DNA of 64,000 nucleotides from Hippasteria phrygiana (Eukaryota > Echinodermata > Asteroidea > Valvatida > Goniasteridae), in assembly GCA_037893225.1 (NCBI GenBank), contig JAZGUH010000089.1, positions 1,116,001-1,180,000 of the forward strand, written 5' to 3'. Below are positions 48,001 to 60,000 of the stretch, piece by piece. The translations under genes and the position numbers were made by a program. Each line of letters starts with the position of its first letter. The stretch's first letter is position 1. The notes under the pieces are model-generated. The model saw nothing but the letters and a program-made list of their open reading frames with translations. It had not been told where the DNA came from and made no database searches.

Positions 48001-51000
48001 CAATACTGGTTTGGTAAAAAGTGCCTTGTCGTATTGTGATATTACTCAACTGGCAAAAAATGCAGACATAACTCCTAACTGGATAAATCTTTGTTTATTA
48101 CCAAACCCTCTCCAGAAGCAGACACTATCGCTTCTATGCAGGCGATGTCGTTCATCTGTTGGGGAAGCTTTTACAGGTAGGTGATTAATTTTGATCTATA
48201 ATATTGAAGCACAAGCTCATATGTACTTGCATCTTGTGTACGAATTCAATGTTGAATACAGGAAAGATCATCTCTCGGGGCCCAGGGAGGACAGTTCACT
48301 GATAACTGATGGGGCTACCCTGGTAAAACAATAAATAAATAAATAAATACATTTTCTTATTGTTAACAACATCTTGCTGAATTATGAATTTTGCTTATAC
48401 TTCTGTTGAAGGCAAAATGACCAACATGGATCTGCTTATGAAATTCGCAGGTCAACGATTACTGTGCAACTTTTCTTCATAATTTATTCAATGTTTACTT
48501 TGGTCCGAATGGATGTTCAGTGGAAGTGTCTCAAATGGCCGCCATTCCTTTTTAACCAGTTCACGCCGGGATTATTTTTCATGAGCCTGGGTGCCAGACG
48601 GGCTCAGACCTGTATCTGAACACCCTGGCCTCGCTCACTGTGAGCCGGTCGCTGACATATTTCCGCTGGACCCTTGCCTCGCCGAGTGCTTGTATACACG
48701 TCATCCGACGCGAACTGGTTAACCAGTTCGCGTCAGCGGTAAAAACGACTCACCTCCGGGTGACGTCTCAACACGCTAATCCCTCATTTGTTTTGTACAC
48801 ACACACAAAGTCCGAAAAGTCTGTGGAGGCGTACCGTGTGTTGAACTTGAACTTGGCCGCTGTGCACGGCCTGTTGTTCTACAATTTACTTTGCAAATCA
48901 GTATTTGTGGCGTTTGGCTGTATATCAGAAGTCGGCTGCTATATTTTGCCTTTTTGGAAAATCGGCAAACTGGTAAAAAATTTAACAACCGTAGGTTTTT
49001 CAACTGTTCAAAGACACCAAATGAAAGAGACATTTTGGACAACAGAATTGAACATGTTTACAGTGGTTTAATAGTTTTAGTAAGCTTGTATTTTATTTTC
49101 CGATTGATCGGTTAACATTACATTTTTTGGGTTTTTTCACCACATTTTCCACTGGTAACATTTTTTTATAAATTGCAGGCGGTCCCCCAGAAGAAAGCGG
49201 GCAGGAACGTTAAACATGTTTTTTTTACTTCGCCTTATTTGCCGTTAAAGGATACCTGCAGATATTCACGTTTGGAAATGTTACTGATCGAGGGCACCTA
49301 TCCATTTTGGATGTCAATGTGCTCGTGTACCTAATCAATCCCAAGTCATACAAAGTAGCCCAGGGTCTGGATCCCTGGCTGTTTGCTAAGTGCTTTTTAA
49401 TTAAGTGATTTTTCTCAGCTCATTCTCTCTGCTAATGAAAATTACCGAGCCAATTAACCCTCCCTCTCTCGGTGCCAAAATGGAGCCTACCTATCAAAAC
49501 CTATCGAGTTTCAGGTTAAAACACCCAAGCTGTTGGAGAGGAAGGGCTTAGGTTTTTTGATAGGTTATGAAAGTTATAATAGTAGGAGGGTTCAGACTGT
49601 TCTTCGAGGAAATATTTCATCTTTCTTTCTTTATCCCTGCCCATCTGATGATGTCAGTATGTGTCGGAATTAGGACGATTTAAATATAGAAAAGTGGCCA
49701 TTGGGGATGCAAATCCCATTATAACTGCACCGGCAGCGTATCATTTGGAAAAAAAAGTTATCTTTATTCCTCCTGTGCAAACATACATTCTGAGCTATGT
49801 TGTTGTATGGGTCAAAATCAGTCAAGTGATTGTTGTGACCCGTTGGAATTATATGCATAGAACTTCATTTTTGACCTGTGATGACTGCTTCAGTAACTAG
49901 CTATGAGAATGATTTGGCTAGCTGTGACCCATCAGAAAGAGTCGAAACCAGTTGACTGAATTTGACCTGCCATAGTACTAACCACATAAGTAATCTAACC
50001 GTTGGTGACTGGTCTGTGTTGATAGTATAGGCAGGGGAGGTGGATGGAAATGTTGACTGATTTGGACCTTTTAAATAGTAGGAGGGTTTTTAAATGGTAT
50101 TTGCTGTAGTAGATGACAAAGTTGGCAGTTTCATGTGTGGTGGATGTACAAGCTTGTTAAGTTTTTAGAAATGTTCACTGGATCATTAAGCGTTTGTTTC
50201 TTTGTTGGCCATCTGAGTGCTTTTTGTGTTTCTAAACAGACACCTCATGTATGAATAAGGTACATGTAAAGACCTCTTGCAAATGTCATCGTGGACCCGC
50301 ATACTGTAGTGATGCTAATAACGTGCTTATTCAAGTAAACAGTCAAGCGTGCAACCACATATTTAACCTGTTCCATAGGATACAAGGTTGATGTTACTGT
50401 ACAATGTACGTGTACGTGTGACTTACAAGGTGGTTTTGTATAAATGTCATGCTGTCTGGTGACATGGTTGAAAAAGATTGGTACAGGTGACTTGTCAACT
50501 GTGAAACTAATATAGCCTGTCTCAGTCAACCAACTGGTGGTATGTACTGTCTTGTAAACAACTCAAATTGCAACTGTTAAAAACGGATGAAGATATTTAA
50601 TTCACTCAAAGTGGATTGTAACAGAGTGATAATTACAAGGAATGGTTTTGATAGAAGTACCCTGTATGTGACTCGTATTCAATATGTGTAATAGACGCTT
50701 AGTTCATATAAAGAACAGACAAGTGCAAATATAACAAAATCATAATTGCATCATTTGGCACAATAAGTAATATTCAGTCATCTGTTTTTTGCTCCACCTT
50801 AATTAATGCGATTTTCTACAGGGATCAGTAAATACTGCATAATAGCCAGTTCAGTTCCAACTGTATAATGGCATGGCACTTAAATTGCATCATGAACATG
50901 TGGAGTAATATTTAAGGGTAATTGGAAGTTAGAACATATGCAAGTGTTCAAATACAGAAAGCAATTTTCTTTGCTTTTTTTCCTTTTAAAATATGACTTT

Positions 51001-54000
51001 CTTTTTGATCTTCTAACAATAGTGTACAACCACCGATATTTCAAAATCCATCAGGTTTTGAAGGATTTTAGAGGATTTGAGTTGAGTACGACCCACAGGG
51101 CTCTTTTGAAACAAGAAAGAATGTACCAATGCACTACTGCAAAATGTTGCATTTTGAAGGATTCTGGAATGTTCCTGGCAAGAAGGCCAAAGGAAATTTA
51201 ATGGTCTTTGTACTTCTGCTCACAAGATACTAAGATAGATCAAACTTTTTCAAGATAGGCGTATCAATGCCAGATTAACAAAGATTGATCAGATCAAACT
51301 TTTTCAAGATGTATAGGGGTATCAATGCCAGATTAATTAACAAAGATTAATCAGATCAATCTTTGTTAATAGAGAAGTTTAGTTAGCGAACGGTTAGTGC
51401 GTACACCAACGATTAGCTCTAAACGGTACGCGATGAAAATTGATAAAAAATGTTTGTTGGTTTTATCCGTTTCATACTTACGTTTAGTGCGACCGCTATC
51501 CGTGTAAACAAGGTGATTACATTTATGATGAATGAGGAAAACGTCAAACAAGCGCAAAAACTGATGAGGTCACAGGAACTAAAGGTCGTCGTCTCTCTAA
51601 CCATGTGCTAGCGAAACCTCTCTAATCTAATCAAATTGTTTTTTTTTGTTTTTTTTTAACAGTTACTTCTGCAGATAGTTCTGTCTCTTCATGCAATCAC
51701 TACACAGTCCTGTACCTTTGCAAAGTGTGTTGCCAAGATACAGGCCATCATTAAGGAGCTCGTTTGTTGTAACGTGACTGCCATATTTCATTGGAATTTT
51801 GTAACAAGTCATAATTGGAAGCCTCCAGTAACCAGTAATTGACTATGAATTTGTTGCCCAGTTTCAAACCAGTCACTGTTGTTCATATCAATGTCTTTAA
51901 GAAAGTGTCATGCATTTGTCGGCTTGTCTCAGATCATTGTGCACTTATTGACATGCCTTAAGATTGTGCACACACACACACATACATACAGTTTGTATAT
52001 TAAAGTGGATCCACTGGCAGCAGTCTCGTTGGTGTTCTGGTACTTCTCTTAACATCCAGTTCTAGTGTACCAAGTTCGAATCCCACTGAGGGAGCTATAT
52101 TGACTTGATTGTCTCAACTCGATCCTGTGAGCTTGAGTATTTTGTAGGGGTTTTCTCCCACAAAAAAAATATATATATACTTCTCTTTTCATAAACCTAT
52201 TGGCTTCAGCACTGTAAATTTGTTATGCAGTCATGTGTGTAATGCCAAGAGTACATGTTATTACATACACATTCTAAAATTTATCTAATAGTAACTTTTC
52301 TGTATATGGGTCATTCTATAAATTTGGGGTCCAAAGTGGGACATTTTTGGTGTCCCTGTTACATAGTAAACATGTACTGTATAAGATTTTGCAAATCCAG
52401 ACACATTCTTTAATGCCTTCTATCTCCAAGAGTGACTGTTTATTAAAAGCAAAGTACCTGCCAAACAAGTACATAACAAGTGAAAAATAGTGTTAAGTCG
52501 ATTTTAACCCTAACTACCCCAAGCCTTGCAAACTCCCAACAGCAGGTTTTGTCAAGTTTTGATGGGTTCAGTACTGCAGGGCCTTGGCACCATTACTTTA
52601 CATGGAGCTATGATGCCACAATTTGTCTAAGTCCAAAGAATGTGCTATAGGTTTACTGCACAGTGTTGGATTTTGACAGGTTATTAATTATACTTGATGG
52701 AAATTACACAGGTCAGGTGTAACAGGGACACACAAAAAATCACACTTTTGGACCCCAAATTTATGGAATCACCCATATGCCACAAAAGAAGGAATTACAT
52801 GTATGTGTTTTCTGATCCTAAAAGCATTTTTTTGTAGAATTCGTGTACGTGACATTTCAAAGTGAACAAAGAAACTGGCAGGAGCGGGATTCGAACCTGC
52901 GACCTCCGGAATACCGTACCGGCGCTCTACCAACTGAGCTATCTTGCCCTACATGTACGTGACATTTTGTTTACTTTCAGGGGATAGTATACGTCAAGGC
53001 CAGGAATGGCAGGCCATTCACAGTCTGAAGTTATTGAAGCACAGCATTCGTATTCAACCACACATGGCGGATCCATCGCTCAGTGATGTGTTTAGGTAAG
53101 TAGTGTTCGCTGGTGGATCAGTCATGCGTTACAGCATTCAGTTGCGATGCTAGTCTCCTGTGAGTGATCTAGCCAGTATTTATTAGTGTTGGGTTTGAAT
53201 TATGAAAAATAAATAGAGTTTTAAAAGTGTGATACTTTAAATTCTTGGGCCAGATACAGTGTACTTTACTGCAATTGCCTCTCTCCACCCAGGAGTATAA
53301 AAGATCCCTGTGAGGGTGCTGATCTCAAACTGCTGTGTAAAACTGATCTCATGGCCTGATGACTAGGGCTTTGAGATTTGCACCAAATTTTCTTTAACCC
53401 TCCTACTGTTATAACTATCATAACCTATCAAAAAACCTCAGCTCTTCCTCTCCAACAGCTTGTGTGTTTCAACCGGAAACTCGATTTTGATAGGTTTTGA
53501 TAGGTAGGGTAGTTGGCTTCATTTTGGCACCGAGAGAGGGAGGGTTAATATGGTCACCAAATTGTTTACTTTAATAAAACATGCATCCAAATTAAAAACA
53601 AACAAACAAAAAACAAAAACGTGGTGCCCAAACAACACCATCACTGTTATGGTAGACTCTGTTGTGTGCATTGTTTTAGACTTTGTGCTGTTAAGAGCAA
53701 ACATCTACCAGAGTTTGGATGTTGCAGTGGGAGTGAAAAATCCGAAAATCCCAACAGTTTTCTTTGTCTCTGGGGGATCGGAGGGTGTTGGGGTGCAGGA
53801 CAATAACTGTACACCTCATGCAGTTTGGCCCTCATTTATCATTTGATTGTATTTCTAGTAAGAATATGATCTTTTATATTTTGCAGCTGCTATAAGACTG
53901 AAACCTACCTTGCCAATTACCTTGCCTCCGTGTCTCAGATGCACACCACATTTAAATTCATTATTGAGGATGAGACCAGCAGACGGCCATATTTACTGGT

Positions 54001-57000
54001 AAGAGGCTCGATTTGGCATCGCTAGCATTTTTCCAGAACAAAGTTGGTCATAACACTTTGTTTAGTTTGCAACATTTACTGGAGAGGCAATCAGTGGCTT
54101 AATGAGGATAATCATCTCCACCATAGATTTCACCGCTGGTTGATGACAATGATCACATGTACTCTTTTTGGGCTGTTGAATTTTAAGAAATATTTTGAAA
54201 GACTACAATTATGCAGTCCGTACACTGATCACATTTACAGGTACTGAATCTTGTTGTCATATTTTGATGCATTGATGAGGGGAATTTATTCATTAAAGTA
54301 GAGTTCCATGCTAGTCTCGTTACACAGTTCATGGTATTAACACGGAAGTTCATAGAGTACAAGCATTTGCACGCTTCAGGTACATCAAAATTAACTACAT
54401 GTAGATACATGTAGCCAGGATTGCATCTGCAGATCAGACTATTGGCTTTCTGTGGATTTCACCAAGTGAGAAACCATTTGTTTGCTGAATGATTGGATGT
54501 CTTCGCCCATCTGTAGAACCATCAGTATGAACTTTATAACACTCCATGTTTATCTTCAAGTTGTACCATGCTTGTAAGTTTAGGGGAAGGAAGAATGTGG
54601 TCTCGCTGAAAAGGTACAGTGTAACACTTTAATGGTAGTATACATTATTTGCTTTTGCTGTAATTTTCAGAAATAAATGGTTTTGGGGGTTAGTATTTTA
54701 TAGCGTTCTAGCAAATACGGTAACACTGACCTGTTTAAAGTTTTGTGTGCATAGATGCTGGGAAAACGGAGAGAAACATTCTGTTCTAGTAATCTGGTTC
54801 CCTGACCATATCTTAGACAAAACGGAGCAATTTATAGACGTCTGGGAATTATCAGGTCAGGGAACTAGACTATTTCCAACGATTGTAGGCCGACAATCAT
54901 TGGAAAACGATATAAATTTCCACTTTTCCTGAAAACGACAGCACACCAGGTGCTACGATTTCACAGGATGCTTGAAACTGCTATTTAGGCCTACTTACAG
55001 TCTAGTGCGTATTTCGTAATAATTCAGTAGTTTTGTTTCTTGATGTTTGCAAATGATGTATACTACATTTAAGCTTGTAAAACAATCTCCAATAATATTA
55101 GGTGGAATTCAAAGTGCGATGCTGTTCTACAACTAACACAAGATTATTCCTCAAAATTCCTGGAAAGTTTTTTTTTTGAGGATGTAGCATGGTACGGTCT
55201 CCAAAGCAAGTACATTCTGCTGTACATGTCGGCATTGCTTATCAATTTTGATAACGTACCATGTGCTCTCCTATTCAAGTAGCTGATTGGAGACTGTCAT
55301 TGACCGACAATTAGATTTGATCAAGACTAAGCTGCGTAGCACTAAAATACTGCTGGGAAATTGTCTTGCTTAATCTAAAACAAGCTGGGAACCAGCTTCA
55401 ATACAGGTATACCATTACAGCATTTAGGCTGGTGATCTGTTCTTTCTTAGCAAATATTTTCTCAGCTTTTTGCGCAAAATTGTCTGCTAAGCAGCTCAAA
55501 GAAATAAGCCAGTTCGGTATCTCAAAGGTCAAAGGTTATTCGGGATAAAATTGCTGACGTAATGTCACGCCTTACACGAACACCCATTCTGATTGAATTT
55601 AACACGTGCGCATTGCGCGACCACCTTTTGCGTTCACACGCGCGCGTTAGGTCACGCGGGTCATTCGGGATAACATGTCATTGTGCACATGCGCAGTTGA
55701 AATACCGAAATGTCTGAGGTAGTGAAGAATTCCCAGAGTTTGCTGGCATCCTGTCTATAGAGAATGGGAATATTTTTAGACGGCTGGCGCCAATTGAATT
55801 AAACATACGGTTCGAGCTACCGTGACTTGCCTAGTGACACCGAAAAGTCTTTACATTATGATTTGGTTTTCTGGAACGGCTGTAGATTCAATGCATCTTT
55901 TATAAACCAAAGCCCTTGTAAGTTGTAGTGAAGAGCCAATATATGCCAAGCACCTTGAATACTTCCTCTTCTAATGGTGAGAAGAAGATGGAAAAGGTAC
56001 CTCTCTAGTCTTGAGTTACAGCCCGGTCTACTTCAATCTATTCCAGGCTTCTGCAGGCATAAACTAGGAGACAGGCCATTAGTCTAAACATCAGCTTACA
56101 AATGTATGTTAGCAGAATAAGCATTATTACTTCTCAACAAGTCATTTGTGTCATTCCTTCTAACCGCAGCATAAATGAGGATTTTAAAGCATGGCTATAT
56201 AAATAGGTTAATTATCAATTTAAAATCAAAACCCGAGGCACATTTATCGGTTCTTAGATTGTATATAGATTGTTTATTTGTACTTGAATATTGCGAACCT
56301 TTTAAGTGGGCGTGTAATTTTTCAGGTTTGGTGCTGACAAGCTGGATACACCACTGTAGCGTCAGCATTTACAAATGGGACAATAACAATTTGTTATGAC
56401 TTTTTTGTTTTTGTTTTTTTTCCTTTTTTTTTCTTTTTCTTCTCTTATTTATCCTGGGTAGCCTGATCAGTGCAATGCACTGTTCTCCCTCAGGGCCCAG
56501 TGTGAATATTGAGAGAAGACGACGAAGGAAATTTCAGTTTTAGTGACGACATTTTTTGAAGATTGTTAATCATTGTTGGTTTTCTCTCGTACAGTTTTGG
56601 AAAAGTTCTCTTCATGGAGTCGTTACGGGCGATTGCTACAAAATATCAGCTTGTTGCAGTAACCAATCAGAAAAAATCGCGATACTTTCCCACCCGGGGG
56701 TCTACTTTTTATAGAACAAGGTTAAAAGTAGACCCTGGGAAGATTTGCGGTTTTGTTATTTTTATAAATGGGCAGGTAATTATATAAAGATGGTTAAGCG
56801 GAGATTTTCTCCAAATGCCTGCAGAAACATGTGATGCTAATATAACAGAAAGTTTCAAAATTGGGGGAAAAAACCTTCCTTCATTTTCGTTTCACGAAAT
56901 TGCCACCAGGTTTGATGCTGAAGATCTTATCGCATTAGCTGGCTGTTGATATTAGCTAGCAGGCTGGAGGAAATGTGATAAATGGCATGCCGCGTTAAGG

Positions 57001-60000
57001 AAATTAAAGAAGTATCGTTCACTCGAATAAAGCAATCAGCATAAAAAAGACAAGTGCAAATTGAATCTGACAAACAAAAATGACCTTTGCTAAAGGAAAC
57101 GGAAAACATTGTGCATTCTACATATCGCTGTTGGGCATGCAGCAACCTTAGGTGCTGCCCCACAGGATAAATTGCTACCAAGTAAACCGTCTACGCTTGC
57201 TTGAAGACATAAGGAAACCGAGCATGCTAACAAATTGTACTGATTAGAGAACATCAGGTTAATAATGAACAAATCACCGTAAATACGCTTTCCACGTGTG
57301 CAGTTTTCATGAGAATTTCAGCTGCTACTTAAGTATGAACTCAACTACAGTTGGAATCTGTTGGTAAATTTACCAAAGTCCACTTCAGAAAGAAAGCGAC
57401 TGACTATCCCTTGCTTTAATAAAGCGCGCCCAAAACAATTTTTTCTTCAGATTTATCATAATTATCATTGTTATTATTTGACGCATATTAAAAAGGTTGA
57501 AATTTGGTTTCTGTAACAGACTGTGTAGGTTTTGCGATGTTTTCAGCCAGATTTGTCAGGAGGCAGATCTTGGTGATATAAATTATATCACACGAAGAGC
57601 TGATTTTACTTCTCATGCAAACGGAAATTGGAAGTTTGAAGTCCTTAAGACTCTTATTATAGGATACTGCCACAGCTTGTATGTTCTTTTCAAAATACTT
57701 ATTGGACTACTAAGTTTAAAGCTTGCAATTCAAATCTGTACGGCACGACTTTAATCACCCAATGCCAATCACATCGCTGTTGCTGTCGGAGTTGTACTTA
57801 TGATCCGTGGATTATGGAGGACTCGAGTAGTAGGGGCTTCTGATATTCGTATGTTGCATATTCCCTGAATTGTCGGGTCAATATCGGCTGCGTAGGGGAA
57901 GTACACTCCTGATGTTAGGTCGTTTATCATCTTAGATCTGATGGTTGGGTGGATTTAGCCTTGGTGAGCTGGGAACGCAACAAAAGTTCCCCCATGACCT
58001 GAAAATATTAATATTAAAGAGACGCAAGCAGAGACGTCAGCATGCAGGTAAAATACACGGCAAGCAAAGAATTAAGATATCAAGGAGCAATGAAGGAACA
58101 GGCTAAGCCAGGTTTAAGGCCACTTAAATCCACTTCAATGTATCATGCCCCATCACAAAAAGAAGCAAAACCAAACAAAAATACCAGAAAACTGAATGTT
58201 TGTCAGGAAGTAACCAAAAATAACCCTATCAAATCGATTCTTACAGATTGTGTCTCAAAATCTAAACCAATAGGTATACGCAAACATACAAAAATCTTTA
58301 AAAAAAAGTCTGGGATCGTGTTCGTTATATATGATTTACGAAAAAAGGAATACGTTGTACATAGTCACATTCGGCTTTAAATAGCAATGTTTTGATTTCC
58401 ACAACGATTTCTATACATTGTATGTTGAATTTCAGAAATGTCACGAAGTATAACTCAACATACCTGTGGCTATATTACTGTTAAAACGCTGTTTAAACTT
58501 TTGAAACAACCCCGGGTTGTTCATGTGCACATGAAAAAGTTTAAACAGCGTTTTTTCTGTTGTAAACGTTTACAAATCTTAGATTAGGATGCTCATTTAC
58601 GTTTTACTGTATGAGGTTGTTGCCTTGTTGAAAGCCTCAAGCACATGCAGTCGCTGAAAGATTGACATTTTCATTTTGTGGAACTGCACTTTGTGTGTTG
58701 CTCTCTTTGTAGCCTGAGATATTGACATAGCTTTTAGGAGATTCTGGTTGGAATTTACCTTCAGCATACATGTTTGTCAATTAGCAGCATCTAAAACTTG
58801 CACCGTTTTGGTACATTTATAGCAAAAAGGTCCTGAAAACAGCAACACGAGCAACCATAAAATGAAGAAACCTGATGCTATCAACAATGAGATGAGGGTC
58901 GAATATTCAGGGCCAGGTTCATGAGCTGTTAGGCACAAAAATATTGGTAAAAACAGTATTACCTATATACCAACTTACCAACTTTTCGTATAATGCTTGT
59001 GACTGGTATTCTTGCTTCGCATGGTAACCTGTTCTATTAACCCCTTGGGCACGGTATTTTACGGGAGACGTCGGGGTGTCGCGGCGGTTCTGGCAGCCAA
59101 GTGAACCGCTACAATGTGTTTGTGCAGTCAAGCGTATCATAAACAATCCAACAATGGATTGAAACTGCACAAACGGCTGCAAATGGCGTCATCCGGCCTG
59201 GTGGCACTTTATTTTGACGCCATATGTCGTCACCCGTACGCAAGGGGTTTTAAGAAAGTTTTGTTTGAAAGTAGGTTGCGGGTATACATGGGAAAATATC
59301 TCTTTTGAAATGGGCTAGATATAAACATATTGGGTATTATGTACAGTAAGGAGGTTGAATGTGTGACTCTGATACCAAATACTTCTGAAGCAAACGCCAT
59401 GTCCTGTTTTCTTTCTGTGTATAATCCACAACTTTCTGGCACATACAATGCATGTGCATTTCAGTTACTGGTAATTTAAAAGATTGCCAGGCAGGTTAAT
59501 CAGCTCAGGGTTAGTGAAACTCGTATGAACGATTACATTTAAATTAAAAAATGTGTTAAGCTAAAAATAAACAAGGGGCCTGAATCTCGTTCTCCTTTGA
59601 ATTGGAAAGGTTGTCAAGCTACCTACTCGGATTTAACTTAGGCGACACAAACCGGCATAGAATCACTCACGCCTCCCGCGTAAAACAAACAGCAAAGTGA
59701 CGAAGGCATTTTTAGTAAGATGTATGCCACCTGCCCAAATATTACTAATAGACGAGAGATGAGTCTATCCCGTGGATTTACAAATTGCAAGTGTGTATTG
59801 TTTGGCTTCTCGCCATCTGATTGATGTACAGGCTCATCATTGCGTGTCCCGGAAGATGAAAGCGATTGTAGGATCGAAGGAGAGGCGTATACATTGCAGG
59901 GTTGGGTTTCCCGTTGACGAGTGATATCACGAAGCGAGACTTTTTACTAAGTACATGTACTGTCTGCTAGCGATGCTGCTTATGGTGTATCTTGCCTTCT

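Larger units (their letters stand above)
48177..52980 (+). other. UBE3D intron 5
   Basis: This 4.8-kb intron separates the small exon 5 from exon 6. It holds a SINE tail, two TTAA-type MITEs, a short tandem duplication at 51235-51370, a 475-bp inverted-repeat element and the tRNA-like SINE. No exon is recognised, but a small one could escape me. Confidence 0.75.

Noticed and set aside
48640..49071. 143-codon ORF with a hydrophobic middle
   Set aside because: It starts inside a TTAA-flanked MITE, crosses the 28-bp palindrome and lies in UBE3D intron 5; no family is recognised.
52876..52950. Functional tRNA-Thr(GGT) on the minus strand
   Set aside because: The conserved T before the anticodon is C, three stems have mismatches, and another copy with the same non-tRNA tail exists at 47375-47470. 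SINE origin is more likely.
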